This document shows, piece by piece, positions 33,663-48,600 of a DNA stretch of 64,000 nucleotides. How positions within the stretch are numbered: the first letter of the stretch is position 1; each line of letters opens with the position of its first letter. The position numbers were made by a program, and so were the translations under genes. Source of the DNA: Nereocystis luetkeana (Eukaryota > Sar > Phaeophyceae > Laminariales > Laminariaceae); NCBI GenBank assembly GCA_031213475.1, contig JARUPZ010000003.1, positions 13,521,580-13,585,579 of the forward strand. Reading direction: 5' to 3'. Below the pieces are notes generated by a model, which was not told the DNA's origin, did not search any database, and saw only the letters and a program-made list of their open reading frames with translations.

Positions 33663-36600
33663 ATGGGCGGAGTCGAGGCTGCGAAGGACGGCAGCGCGGA
33701 GAGGCTGTGCGCGACGGATGCAGCAAAGGCTTACAAGCGAGGTCTCGCGCTCTGCGGAGAGGGGTCGTATGACAAGGCGCTCATTGTAAGCTTCTGGCCC
33801 CCCTCATCCGACGTCGCCGCTTTTTATTTCGCCTGTCGTTTTCGTCTTGTACGGCATGTATGTACGGTAATAGCCGTACAGCAGCATAGTCCTCGTACGA
33901 GTAGCGCAACACATCAACAAGCGGGCTCGAGCTTGAACCGAGAGACCCCCACTCGAACAGTTGCACTGTACATCAGAGACTGAACCGTGCGTCGACTCAG
34001 TAAACTGAACTAGTGTATACTGTACGCACTGAAAAAAAATGAAAAGCCCCGGCCTCGTTTCGTCGGGTCTGGTACATACATACGTACAAGGTGTGCAAAT
34101 GTAAAGCAACACAATGAGCAGGGTCTTGAACCAAGAGACTCCATCGAGCGCTATTAATAGGCAGCGTCGGCGAAGAAAATCCGAAGCAGTACGTACGTAA
34201 ACACACATCGAAGCAATCTAAATAAGGTGAACACCCTGGGCGAAACAACACAACTATTATAGAGGCTCCTGCTCGTCGTTTTCGTACGTGCCACTGTACA
34301 TGTGGAGGTATTTATCGAACCGTGATTCGACAAAGCACCGAAGCGCAGTCGTACGTACCGAACGGCTGCACTTCAACAAACATATATCTCGAGGCAATAT
34401 ACGTACCCATTTCGTGCAGGCTGCTCTTTCCTGCAGCGTATTCCACGCTTCTTCTGCTTTTTTTTTGTGTGTACGAAGAAAGGTGCATGAGCGTCGTAGC
34501 ATTATCACGTCAAACTTGCGTGAAAGTTTAAACCAGAGCACCTCATGGGAATACCTATACCACAGGTCGTAGTCGCGTATACTCCTACTCGCCGTACAGG
34601 TACAGCGCACGAGCACTGGTATTAATAGTGCGTACGACGTACGAGTGGGGTAAGCTCGCATCCACCTCGCGCCGCTTACTTTGGGCCTTGGACGCGTCTC
34701 CTCCGCCCTTCAATGGCCGCTCACTCCTCAGCTGTTCGACGAAGCCATTGCTTTCCGGGTGGATTGCTCCCACTACTTCGCGGCGAGGGCCAACTGTAAG
34801 CAGGTGGGGCACGGCGAATGTGTGGGGGGCGCTGCTCTGCAGAAAGCACAGCAGCAGTCTTCTTTTTTTTTCGTCATCACTTTTACTTCCCAGCTCAACT
34901 CGCAGGAGGTTTTGCCCTCGTCGATCTTCTTCTGGACCAGCCGTGGTCACAGGTGTCGTCCCTTCTCCCCCCCCCCTGTCTTATATCGCGATATAGCAAA
35001 GGCTTCGTACGATATTTATTGTCGTAAACAGCCTTTCGCATACATACGAGGTATTATACTGGTACTTGCATCCGGTGTTTGAGAAACGTCAATTTGATGT
35101 CCAGGCTCAAGCTCTTTGTTTTTTCGCCGACCTTGATCCAACTCTACTTTATACAGGATTTAGAATTGGTCCCGCTGTTGAGCCGTGTTTCTTAACCCAT
35201 TTTCTCATTGTTCGTCCCGATGTGAGCCTACTTTTCCCAAAATAATTCCTTCAGTGCGAGTACGGTTGCGATTTTTGCCATTCACGTGTAGATTATTATA
35301 TACCAGGTACCTGGTACGCCATTTCTTGTCGCCATAATGCACTCATACCCGCTCTGCAGGCGGCGATTCTGTCTTCCCGTCGCACCGTTGTTGTAGTGAC
35401 ATAAAGTTTTTAACGTGAGCGGCAGTGAAAAAATAGTCAAGACGAATAAATGAGAATTTTCCCACCATCCGTGCTTTTGCCCTTGCCCATTGATAGCCAT
35501 ATTGCTGCCTAGTGGTGATGCCGTAGCTCCTCTTTATTTGTAGTGAATCCTGCGCGTATCTGGTTTCGCTTTTGGGTTTTAATGTATGCGCATGGACCCG
35601 GCAAACGTTAACTAGGCGGCCGTGCCAAGCTCGAACAAGTTGGTATTTTCGTTGGATACGACCGAGAGGACGTCCCGTGCTGCCTGTAAAGCTCGTAGGG
35701 TGCCAGCATCATGCCTCCTTCGCCGTCGTTTCCATTTGCTTCGGTCTCTGAGATAAGCTCGACTACCAGTTGTATACCTTGAACGCAGCTTCGTATTTCA
35801 GTGACGGCCCCCACAGGAGAAGGCGGCTACAATGAGGGGAGTTTGCCACTCATTCGACAACTACTTTGCTGAGGGTCACCGACAGCACTTACTTTGTGTA
35901 AGATGTAAGATATGAACATAACGATATGGTGAGTAAAATCATTCAGGGGACTGCATCATTGGTATTATTTTTGCAAGTACAGCATCCAGGTCTGATCGAT
36001 AGCACCTTCCAAGTGGTTGATTGGATTCTATTAGTCGATATATACCTGGTACCTGGTATACCTTTTTATATATATGGATAGTATGATAGGAATAAGCAAT
36101 GCACCTTGTCAGATGGCAAATGGACTATTTACGGGGGACCATAGTTAATAGGACCAAAAATTGTTAGTAAAAAATGTTGAATATATAGGTTTTTATGTAT
36201 ACCATAGGTCCTATTAACTATGGTCCCCCGTAATATCATATAAGACCAACTACGATGGGGAAAAAATGAAGGGGCTCCAAGAACGTTTTTTTTTTGCCGA
36301 AAAGCCTGCGATTTGCTCGACGGGACTGTCGAAAACACCGGTATACTATACTCCGCAGGATGCTCCCCTTAGTTTTCCGAGAGCTTTCTTGGGCAGTTTT
36401 CCGTTTCTTCAGAGTCGTGTTTACGGGGGACCATAGTAAATAGGACCTATGGTATAAATGAAAACCTATATATTTAACAATTTTTACTGACAATATTTGG
36501 TCCTATTAACTATGGTCCCCCGTAATACTTATAGTTGGGCTTTTCGTCCGTTTTGACACTTCTGAGGGCTTGATAACTTTTTTACCAAAAGTCTTGCAAG

Positions 36601-39600
36601 ATCCATCGTTTCTGGCCCCAGTTCTGACAAACGATCTTATTTTTGACCTTCTGAAGAAAACCGATTGGCTGCTCCACAAATCAAACTAGGGCTCGGGCGG
36701 AACGGAAAACCATTCCAGAAAGCTCTCGCAAAACTCCGGGGAGAATTCTGAGTGTTAATGGTCTACCGGTGTTTTTGACTGCTGTCCCACCGAGTTAAAC
36801 GCGTACTTCAGTATACTCGGCCTAAACACTCAGTATACTCGGCCCAGAAATAATTTCCCATAATGTCAACCACACCCAACCCACCATTAGTTGGATTTCA
36901 GTGACTTTGTCTCGTATACATACAGTGTGCTTCAGCCATAGCGTCGAATGAGCGGTGAATTATGGTACCGGTTACGAAAATCATGTTCGTTCGGTAGGGC
37001 TTAAGAATTTTCTCTGGAAAAGTGGTTGGCAATACTCCACACGGAATCTTCATGTAACATGTTCGTTTTTTCTTTGTTTTTTGTTTTCTTGATTTATCTC
37101 TTTCATAGAATGTGTATGTCGTGCCTGTCGAATCCACCTTGATGACATGGCAAATGCGTTGTCTACTCTGCTTCCTGCCTTACAATGTGCAGCTGGCGGT
37201 AAAAGGACCACCCTAGGCTGGGTATTCGACCGATTTTTTACCCCTATAGCTCAGTAGGTAACACCTTCACATTTGACGCCGTCCAGGATACGAGTTCGAA
37301 CCTCAGTTCGAACGTTTCTTTGAAAGAAACGCTTCCGTGTGCGCCCCTAAAACCACATCTCCCTAGTTCCCCAGGTAATGAAACAAAGCGGCGGGTAGGC
37401 CAGCGTATAGACCTATACGGTTCCGACGCCCCAAAGAGGGGAGAGTGTTATAAGGATTACCCTGGGCTGGGTAATCGATCGATCTTTTACCCCTATAGCT
37501 CAGTAGATAACACCTTCACACTGTAGTATCCTTGTGGTGTAGTATTGTGACTACAGAACGTGCATCTCTCAAGGATTGAAGAATCGGCACGGACACTGGA
37601 TGTCGACTAATAGAAGGAACAGTTTAGGTCCGTTCCTAACGAACCAAAACAAAAATCACGATTCGTGACTTTTTGACTTGGCAAAAGATCACGATCCGTG
37701 ACATTTTAGTTATAACGGAAAACGCTGGAAAACGTCACGTTTCGCGCTATTTTCGCGGGTGGAGCCAACTCTAGCAAGTGGGGCACGGCTAGGCCGGGCC
37801 GGGCCGGCCGCGCCTGGCCCGGCCCGTGACATGTTCGAATCACGGACCGAAACCTGACCCAGCCTACGAGATTCCAATCTCTCCGACCGCCGCCCAGGCC
37901 CGGTCCACGAGATTCCAGCTCGCAGCCCGTCAGCCCGGCCTAGCCTGGAACATTCTTAGATCACGTTCGCTTTTGCCTTTGAGCTGTGGTTCCTCCTCCT
38001 CAAAATTTCGAGGGCACAGCAAGCTCGTTAACCCGCGCCCAGAGGTATCTTTGGTAGTCGCCCAATTTCCGCAAGCGGCGTACTAAGCAGAGCCAGTCAT
38101 GTCCCTATACCGGCCTTCGGATACCGTTGATGCGCGCGGGTTGCGTAGTGCCTTGACCAGGCGTATTTGAGGCATGACAAAAGCCACAAAAGCTGATTTT
38201 GCTTTTTTCGGGAAAAGCTGACAAAATTGGCGTCATGAATCGTGATTTTTTGTCATGATTCGCGACGAATAAAATCACCATTCGAGACAAAAATCTCACG
38301 AAATCGCGTTTTTTTTTTGTTCGTTAGGGATGGGCCCTAATGTGAAGAGCACACACACCTTCTCCGATAAATCTATGTTTAGCTCTCGAGTGGAATGTTA
38401 CGGCTTTGCTCAGCTTCGACGAGATTGCTGAAAGCCCACACTACCTGCAACTCCTTGTTGATTCTGCATTGCGAGAATTTTCCAAGCGGTCGGAGTCAGG
38501 GTTAGGATTAGGGTTAAGGCTAAGGATAGGGCTAGGGTTATTTTACCCTTTTAGGGAAAACTGCAGTTTCGTTTTGGGGACGAATCACTCCAACTCTAAG
38601 TAGCTCGTTCCCAAAACGAGGCTGCAGTCCTAAAAGGGTCAAGTATAATTTAACGTTTCACACGTCAGACCGGTCATGATGTATTTATCTATCATGCAGT
38701 AGATGATCTAGTTCGTCATCTGCCTTTGCGAGAACTTGCGCAGGATCTGCCTGATAGGTCAGATCCAACCCAGGAGACATGCACTACTCCCTGTCTGTGG
38801 ATCGTGCGGACTGTACGGGTCCCACCCGGCAGCATGAGCTAAACCACACAAGACCGGCGGGGATATGTCTTCCCAGAAATATTCAGATCACGAAATGGGG
38901 GTGATCTGTAGGTGACCTATCTGTCCGAGCTGCTCTACGTTTTCGTCGAAGCTAAGCCTAGGCCTACACCTCTACATCTACACACAGCCCTCTCTTCGTT
39001 CGCGATACGCCGACTTGCATACGTGTGGCGTGACTGCTGACCCTATGACCACGCTTGTTTGCAGGCCATGGGCGAGCACATGGACGCGTACCACGACTAC
39101 GTCTCCGCCATCCGCCTCAACCACACCAAGTGCGCCTACTTCTCTTGCAGGTGTAGTACAAGCATACAGCATCATGGATGGGTGGGGCAACACGCGGTTC
39201 CTTCCGGTTCGGTGGGGCAACACGCGGTGCCTTGTGGTTCGTTGCATCATTCGTTGAGCGCAAACTTCGCGGGAAACCAACGGTCAAACAAGCTTGACAA
39301 CCGCGCCATTCCTTTAGAAGTTTAGACCCGTTGAGAACGGGGATGGTCAACCAAACCGCGAACCATCTCAAAAACCGCCGCAGATTGGCTTGCCTGTATG
39401 CACGCACGCATTCCGGTTAACGCCCAATACAGGGTAATCACCATGACATTGTGAGCGAACAAAGTTGAAGCCCATGCTGCACATTATCGGAAGGCAAACG
39501 CAAGAAATATGTATCACTCTGTACCTAGACGTTAGGAGCGTTTGTACATCAACATTCAGTCGAAACGGTATCATGGACACGCCTACGAACTCACAAAACT

Positions 39601-42600
39601 ATGCTACAGCAGTAGTCGTCCAGTGTTTATTGAGCTCACCCGACCGTTTCGTTGCTACTAGTACGAGAACCGGCATGCCTTTATCATGCACCCTGGTGGA
39701 TGCGTGATGTGCGCCCTGTGGGCGTGCGAACGTGCGCTCGGTCCGGCTTGTCAAGGCGCCTTCCCTCTGTGCCACTATCTATCCACAAAGAAGCCCTGCG
39801 GCAGAAGAAACACGCAGCGAAAAAAGGGTCCACCGCACCGCCCAACATGCGCAATAGATAAACGACGCAGCGTAAAACGACCAACATCGCAGAGGTCCGG
39901 CCCGTTAGCCGTAGATAGTTACGGAAGCACGCAGGGCTCAGGCCTCCGTTGCGGCCGGCGAGGCTTCTCTTGCTATTTATTCGCGGTTCCCGAAGCTGAA
40001 AAGACGCATAATACATACCAGTACATGTTACAAAACCGCCGTCAAATAAGGCATGCCTCAACAAAAAAAGGGCCTTATAGGAATCCCAGCCTTAGATTTG
40101 CTGGGTAAATAAGAAATTCCGGAGCGTTGTTACTGTTGACACGAAGTTAGCGTGGAACGCACCTTTTTTTTCTTCAATACGAAATCTGGTTTTCGTCCAT
40201 ATTTTTCTTTATTCTTTTCGCAAATAGGTATACTAGCCGCTCTCGCCAAACGAGAAATCTAAGCCGTTATCGAAACAAGAAATCTGTCATTTCTCACTTT
40301 TTTTAACCTGTCGTTTCTAGAATAAGAAATAAGGCCTAAAAAATACGGCCTAGGCCAGTTTGCCGCTTACTCATGAAAGGGGCCGGATACTCCTCACGTA
40401 CGGTAGTGTCAGATGGATGCCATTTAACCTGGACCTTACTTTTCTCCGGCCAGGGGCCTGTGTCTTTTGAAACTTGGGAAGCTGGAGGCTGCGCTGTCGG
40501 ACTTCTCCAAGGCTTGCGAGCTCGAGCCTAGCGCCGCGGTGTACCACTACCAGAAGGCGTCCCTTCGGCATCACCATTTGGCCAGGTGTGCTTTGTTGGC
40601 GGCGTTATATAGCGGGACCTCCGCATGCATGCCTATGCCTAGAAAAAGTGTGCTCTGGGTCAACCGCGCTCATGTATATAGATAGTACCACGCGGCAATA
40701 GCTCCTCTACTCCACCGCACCGCCGTGAACATCGATAGGTAGCCCCGTTCAACCTCGACGACGATTTCATAGGCGGGCATATACCAGATGTCAGGTTTTG
40801 GCTTAGTCGGCAAGTATCGCTATCGATAGTTGGAAGTCGTTGTGTCAAAGGCCTTCACGCGTCGAGTTGACCAGGCAGATTAGATAGATTCGATCCTTAC
40901 AGAACAAACGATCTAGATATTCCAGGGAAGGATTGTTTAGGATCTGTATCATCCTCGAGTAGCTCATGCTCGGCGGATGAAAGCTGCATACTCTGCATGA
41001 TCTGTTATATTTTGAAGCACAAGTTTTCTGGGTTGGACCTGTACTCTACAGGTCCTGGACAACACCTCATTTCGGCAGGATATGATCTATATATAATCTA
41101 TCTGTAGATGATCTATCTGATCTGCCCGAGACTTGGTCAGTAGCTTACCGTTGGATACCTTGGCTGTCGGAAAACCGCTTTGAGCAGCGCGACCCGACAC
41201 AAAGACCACGGTAAATACCACGTACACGCCAAGAAAGACGACCACACGCGGCTCCCACCCACCACCCACCACCCACCTTAGCCTCACCCACGGATATCAT
41301 AGCTCGAAACGTACAGCACAGAGACGAGCAGTAAGAAAGGCAAGCTGAGATTCACCGGAACACAACAAATTCGGGAGTCGTTACAGTGAGGTTTCGTTTA
41401 GAACGCGCCCATTCTCAAATAAGAAATCCAGCTTGGACCGGTTTCCCGGTACCTTCTTGCTGTATGGTGTGAAACTGCAGAGATACATTCTGAATTGCGG
41501 CTTTTAACTCTTGTGTTTTTCCAGGCAGGGGGAAGCGGTCGTGTCCTACGGCGAATGCCTGGCTAACGCGAGGTCGGGGGACTCCGCGATGACACTAAGA
41601 TGTCTCTACGCTAAGGGCTCTTGCCTTTTGGAGGTATGGACACGGTCAGACAGATCATCTACAGATATATCACGGTATAGATCACCTAGATCATCTAGAT
41701 CCCAACCTGTCGTTATAAGATAGTATGCAGGATCTGTTTGTATACCTGGTATATACTGTAGTACGATCATATAGATAAGGAAGATATGCATCTACCCCTC
41801 AATATCCAGATCATTAAGGCGGGAATCCGTTACCTGTCCGAGGTGTCGAGATAAGTGAAAGTATGCCTGCCCGCGCACGAGGTGCCAAGGAAACCTCGAT
41901 ATTGTCAGTGAGGTCCGTCCCATTGAAACTCGTGGAAAACGGGGGTCTAAACTGGAGAGCGTGGGAGTAAACATCCTACTCTTCAATTTGATAAGAGCTG
42001 GAGTTACAAAACAGTCGTGCTGGTAAAACGTTCAAACACCATTAGATATACTGAGCTGGCCTGCGATCGTGTCTATTGCGTGGCCAGCGGAGCTGTTCGA
42101 CGTCGAGACAATCTCCCGGTCAAACATCAAAAACATTACGTGCCTGAGACGTGGGAGGACGTGATTGGGGTATACAGACAGCCGTAAATATGGCGGCGAG
42201 TTTTCAAGTGACGAGAAGTCGAGAACGGGCAAACTTTTGATCCGGATGCACTGCGGCGCATGGATACGCATCGAACGCGATCGTCAACCGGTGCTCGTAG
42301 AAGCGCTCCCGACGTGCACGGCAGCGATCGCACTGACTAACCTCTCCTGACCAACAACATGCTGAAAACTGCGAAAGTATTGAATAAACTTGCGGTGTCC
42401 TCGGAAACCCACTATTACGGGGGACTATAGTAAATAGGGCCTACGGTACACACAAAAACCAATATATTTACCTATTTTTACCAACAACATTTGATCCTAT
42501 TTACTATGGTCCCCCGTAATACTGTGGAGGTCGTACTCACTAACCTGTCTCACGGACTATCTGCTACGAGAGTCTGTGTGAAAACAGCACATACCTACCG

Positions 42601-45600
42601 GAACCACTACGTAGGGACCCCGAAAACTGTACATTCTCTGGGGGGGTTTTCACAAACCGCATTCGGTTCTGATTCCTGCTGTATGTTCCCCTTTACCCGT
42701 GCCAGCAAGATGCCAACCGGTATTGCGAAGAGCACTATTTTCGACGCGCGCCGCAAGAGGTCACACGGAACCAGGCCCACTCACGAACATGCCTGATCGT
42801 GTCTAGAACGATTTGCAGTGTATGTTGCTATATAGGTTCTGGTTGCGCCAACCAACTTAAAAAAATGAAACTACCGACTACCTGTATGAGCTCTTCAAAC
42901 GACCGCTCTGTCCGGCAATGCAAGGACCGTTTGGGCATTTCTACTTGTACCCAAAAAATATTTCCTGTATTTCTGGACGGAGTGGTGATTGAGTTACAGC
43001 GTCATAGCGTGGCTTGTGCGTGTTGCTATTACGGGGGGCCGTAGTTAACAGGACCAAATATTGTTAGTAAAAATGGTTAAACATATAGGTTTTTATGTAT
43101 ACCATAGGTCCTGTTAACTATGGTCCCCCGTAATACCTGTGGGTTTCGGCGACATCCACTACCCCCCTTTGGGACCCCGACAATGGTTGGCCTTACCAGC
43201 AGCACGTAAGGGTAGGGGGGCCACGCCGCGCCCGTACCGTACAACTCGTTGCATTAAACCATTGCAACTCGGACACCAAGCTGTATCGTACCCCCCAAAC
43301 TGATCACCACGCAGTGGTCGTTTCTGCAATCAACCAGTCGCTTTTGTTTTTCGTCGAGTTGCCGCTCGGGAGTCCAAGAGGGTGAATTGGCAACCAAGTA
43401 TCTGCATCGTGGTCACCGTGAAGAGCGATAGGACTATGTGCTCTGCGTGTATTGTGTGACCAGGAAGGACGTGCGATAGAGGCGGTGGAAGATTTATCAC
43501 GCGCCGTGGGGATGTCAAACCCTTCACCGTCGTCTCTCCACTACTTCGCCAAGGCGCTCAAGGTAAGCCCGTACACCCCAAGCCAAGGTCCAGGCTATAC
43601 GTAGCTAATAAAACTCTTGAAAAGGAGTATACACGTCACGTGTGATAGATACGGGATCGTTCCACCTCCTCTAAAAAGCAAAGCAAGCAGCACGCTGCGC
43701 ACATGTTTTCCCCACCTCTCAGACAAATCAGCATGCTCGCGCTCGTTCCACACAATAGTTCTGGCTCCGATGTTGTATTTCCACATTTTCTATCGGTTTG
43801 TAACGCGGCCCGTAGGATTGTCCGTCGGCCTCAGCTTACACTTTTATTTTTCACAAGGTCAGCTGTTCAATACGTACAATGTAGAACGTCCCTCCTCACT
43901 CAAGTGAGGAAGCCGCTCTAAAAATTACTCGGTAATTTCCCGGCAGGCGCTACCCTACCGTAGCATGCGCCATTTGCCTCGGCAAATCTTATGAACCTTT
44001 TTAGAACCGCAGTCCCGTTTCGAGGACAAACCACTCGAATGCTAAGTAACTTGTCTCCGAAACGGGACTGCAGTCCTAGAAGGGTTAAGCTTCATGACCA
44101 ATAAACGGTGTGTGTGTGCATGCATGTATGCGAGCAAGGAATGTATGTGTGCATGCATGTATGCGAGCAGGAAGTGGGGCGCGAGGAGCAAGCTCTCGAA
44201 GTACTGGGGGAGGCCATCGACGAGTGGAGGTCCGCGCAGTCCGACGTACCGGACAGCAGACCGAGCGACGGTGGACACGAGCTCTTCCTCGACCGAGGGG
44301 TCCTAAGGTTAGCCACCTGCCTTCCGGGTGTACGCATGTGGCTGTTGTCGAAACGAGGAGAGGGGGCGCAAGGGCACGGGGCAAAATGTCACCGTGGGGG
44401 TGAGGGCACCATGTCACAAGAAATTTCTGAGGATCCTAACCTGAGAAGCTCTCTGTTATATCTGACCCAAAAGCTGTTTAGTTTTTGCAGAAAACAAAGA
44501 CACACATAGCCCGATGGGCGATGCCATCGCCTAAATTCACGAGGTCTGCATCGAAAACGATTGTGAATTGAACGATGTTGGGGCTGAGAGCTGAGAAACG
44601 TCCATTGAACAGGAATGTTTTGGCCGTAGAAACACTCTAATATAACCCACCCTATCGCGGAACGCGTTAAGGGCTTCCATAGCAGGGTGTTTGTGAAGTA
44701 GGACCTTGTAAAGCCAGTGGAAAACGAGCAACTACTGTTCAAACTATTCATAAAAATGTCCATACAGTACGGTTCTGCGGCGAACGTGTGGGGTGTGCCT
44801 ATCGCGTGTAGGGTGCGCCTTTAGCAGGGTACCCGGAGAACCCAGAAAATCCGCCAGAGACATAAAACGTACCACTCACGCAAAACCCAGAATGCTAGCA
44901 GAAAAACGAGCACTACAACTAATACAGTCCAGACGCCACCGGGTAGGATCATGGCATCTCGACTTGAATAGCGAATGGAAGCGCTGTACAGGGGCTGAAG
45001 GGAGTAGCTGCTGATATGCGGTCTCTGCGTTGGACACATCACACTACACATATTGAACGCAGACCAGATCACGGTGAGGGGGGCGCACGGGCGCGGCTAC
45101 TGTCTTTTTCGTCAACATTTTCTCACCACGCCACATGTTATGTGGGTGATTCAGGGAGGGGGGTGGCGGGGAGGGGGGGGGGGGGGGGAAGGGGGTACTC
45201 GATATCATGCATGGCCGTAGTCGTATGGCCATAGACCCTCCCCTACAATGCTACAATGCTGGGACGGAACACATCGGGTTTTCACCGACCAGACAGACAT
45301 TGCTTCCACCAAACGCGACGCGCCGTGAGGTGCCGTGAGGTGTCCGGCGAGTCGCATGAAGGGTGAGCTACATCCTACTAAGATCCGCTTGTGAAGCGGA
45401 CTTGTGTATGGATGACAGCTGCAATTTAGTATTCGGTGCGGCCAATTCCAGAGATGGCAACGGGAGCACTATGTCACTGGCTCGTGCGTGCCTTACCGTA
45501 AACACTACCAGGCACGCGATGCGATCATTCCCCTTGTGCGCAACAAAGGTTCTCCACCCCGCACAAATGATCTAACTCGACCACCAGCCGTGACCGACCG

Positions 45601-48600
45601 CCAAAACAAAAATACGGTACCCCGGTTGTCAGGCAGCCTCACGGGCAACGTGGGAGTAGGGGATGGAAGACTAGACACCCTTCTTCGTTGCCTCCTGGGT
45701 AGTTTTTGGCGGCAAGAGAGGTATGGTGGGCATGTGGGCGAAGTCGCGAAAGACTGAGGGCAAGCGAGCATTGATGTTGGGTTGAGACTACTGACAGCGA
45801 CGGCAAGTTCTACAACAACCGGACGCCAGACCACGACGGCTATATAATGTTTACAACAACCGGACGACAGATCACCGTCGACCGACATTGTTGTGTTCCC
45901 GAAGAGATAGATACGCACGAAGAAAATCGCTGGACTAACCGTTCAATTCACACCGAAGGCGCTTCCTCCTCGACGGTTCGATTCGATTCGATTTACACTC
46001 GATCCGTGCCATTTGCTTCGAGGCGACCAGGTTGAACCGAGGAGACGATGCGGGGGCGGTGTCGGATTTCGACGAGGCGGTGGCGTTGTCGGGAGGGGCC
46101 AGGGGAGGATATTTCGTGGAGCGCGCCAGAGCCAGGGCCAGGGTGGCCATGAGGTCTCACGGGCGCGAGGATGCTGTGGCAGGACTCCAGGTACTTTTTT
46201 GGTAGGCACCGCAACTTGGGTTTTCAACTTCTGCTGCAAGATTATCGCCAGTGGTGTACCTAGTATATAGTACGACTCACGAAACGACAGCCGAGAAGTA
46301 CCCGTACATCTCGCTCAAAGAAAGCCCTGCCATCTGCTGGAAACCCCGCCTGCGCTTCAGTTCGAGAAACTTTGCGGGCTTGTCTTGAAGGAACTCATAC
46401 GAGCCCTAACCCTTCTGCCCGACTTGGACCACCCAGACGTGAGGCTCGACCTGAAACCGAGTCTCGAACACAGGCTCATTGTATACACCTCGCCGTCCGC
46501 TGCAGAAGAGTGCCGTTGATCGCGACTGGAGCACTTGAAAAAAAATAGAATGTAACTTTCGTATGGGACATCCGGATATCAGTAATCTGGTCGTTAATGT
46601 CGGGGCTGTTCACGGGTCGGATCAAACCTCGCGGGTCAGATCGGGTCGGGTCGGGTCGGGTCGGGTCGGGTCGGGTTGGGTAAGGATGAACCGACCCGAC
46701 CCGACCCGATCCGACCCGCGGGTCGGATCAATACCCATGAAGGCACCAGGTAAGTATGAGGCATGAAGGGCATTTAGACTTCCACGCTACATACAGTACT
46801 ATGGCATATTCATAGTTAGTGACTTCGTTGCGTACAAACAATGACAGGTCTTGTACCTATTCACACGAAACGACTCATCTCGTATAGTCAAGTGTAGCGC
46901 GGGCAAACAAAATATCAGAGGGGCCTTCCCTTAGCAGGCAGATCTTGTCGGTCTATAAAGGTCAGCCGATTCAAGCCCATTTGAGTCTGGGCGGCCTTGG
47001 TTCGTTTCTAACCGACCTCGTAGCTTTGTTACACGCTGCTTGCAAAAGTGAGTTGTGTTTTTCGAGGGATTCTTCGATATCTTGCAGCTGAGGCATGGCT
47101 GAGGTGTTCGTTTTTTTTTTTCAATATCTCTCTATATATATGCTCCCAAATGTACCTTATATGTACGTATCATGCTGATATATTTGTTAACCCTTTTAGA
47201 CCTTAAGGACTGCACTCTCGTCGTACAGCGCACTACTGTAGTAAATGCACAGCTGACGCATGTATTAGTAACAACTTTTTAAAAAAGGGTTTCATATAAC
47301 TGTGGCGTTCCGGCGAGTTGTGGTGTCCCCCCCCCCCCCCCCCCTTCCCTTTCGTTTCGTTCAACCATGTGTACAAAGGGGCACCTATGATTCATCCCAC
47401 GGTAGCAGGGATTTTGCCGTTTTGGGCTAATTTTAGTCTGACCGGTTGAGCTCCTCAAGTGAGCAACTATTTTACCGGTTAGTATGACCACTTACGCTAG
47501 CGTGCTTGATTTAAGACTAGGTAGCGCATGTAAATGTTGGTCGGGTTGCGCGAACAGGCTTCACCGAAGTCATGGTTTTGGGTGAGATACTGAGCTCCCC
47601 CTCGTGTGAGAGGCTCAGAAAGTAAGGCGCCACCTCCAAAGGGGCATTTCTCGAACTGTAGAGCGTCAGCGGTAGTTATAAAGAGACCAGTAACGCGTTT
47701 GTGGCGGCACCGCGGGCATTTTTTTTAATAAAAACTTTCGGCTGTGCCTGCCTCTTCAATCGGTATACGTCAGTGACTCCTGCAGCTCACCTAGCTAGTT
47801 GTTTTGCAAGACAGCTCAATCGTTTTACATGCCGGACAGACCACGATCTATATAATCTAAATCCTACGACCCTCCCGTTATGAGATGGTTGAGCAGGATC
47901 TGTACAATACAGATCCAAACCCAGGAAACCTTTCCTACGTACTATAGAATATGTAGATTGTCCTGCCCCTACGCGGTAACATGAGCTACTGTAGATCAAT
48001 GGATACCATTAATATGTCTGCCATGAAATCTCTAGATCATCGAGTGGTAACTGATGACGATCTGTTGATGATCTGTCCCGAGGTCTGAAAATCGTTTGCG
48101 TTTACGACACAGCTTAGCCCACCCAGTTACATGAAGACTATATGGGCGACATTGCCGTGATTATTCACCAAGAACTCCGCCCCTACTTCGCTACGGAGTT
48201 GAGTGTGGAAGTCTGCAAACGTAAGAAAACGCGCATCCATATACAGCAAGCTTCTCGTGACACATTCATCTATTATATAGGTCACCACCAACTGCGAGAT
48301 GGACACACGAACGAACCGGAGCCTTGAAGCGTTGCTGTGTTCGTTGGGGGGGAATATCTAAACTTTCTGAGGCTCCTTACGTGAGGGTCTCTATTTGCCC
48401 CCCACCGAGCAAAGCCGTCGTCTTCGAGAGGGCATTGTAAGCCACAGCTAGCCCGATACACAAGCATTAGTCGAATGGGCTTGCAATTAATAATATGCAA
48501 TACACAGTCAAATGAGCTTGCAAATAATAATAATATGCAATACACAGGCAAATGAGCTAGCAAAAAATAACATGCAACACAACCAAATGGACTTGCAAAT

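Noticed and set aside
34796..34803. GTAAGC at 34796 as the donor of TPR exon 2
   Set aside because: Breaks phase with exon 3; the GTGGGG donor at 34804 keeps frame and gives exact 34-residue TPR spacing.
37241..37313. Functional tRNA gene
   Set aside because: Promoter boxes are present but anticodon and acceptor stems do not form.
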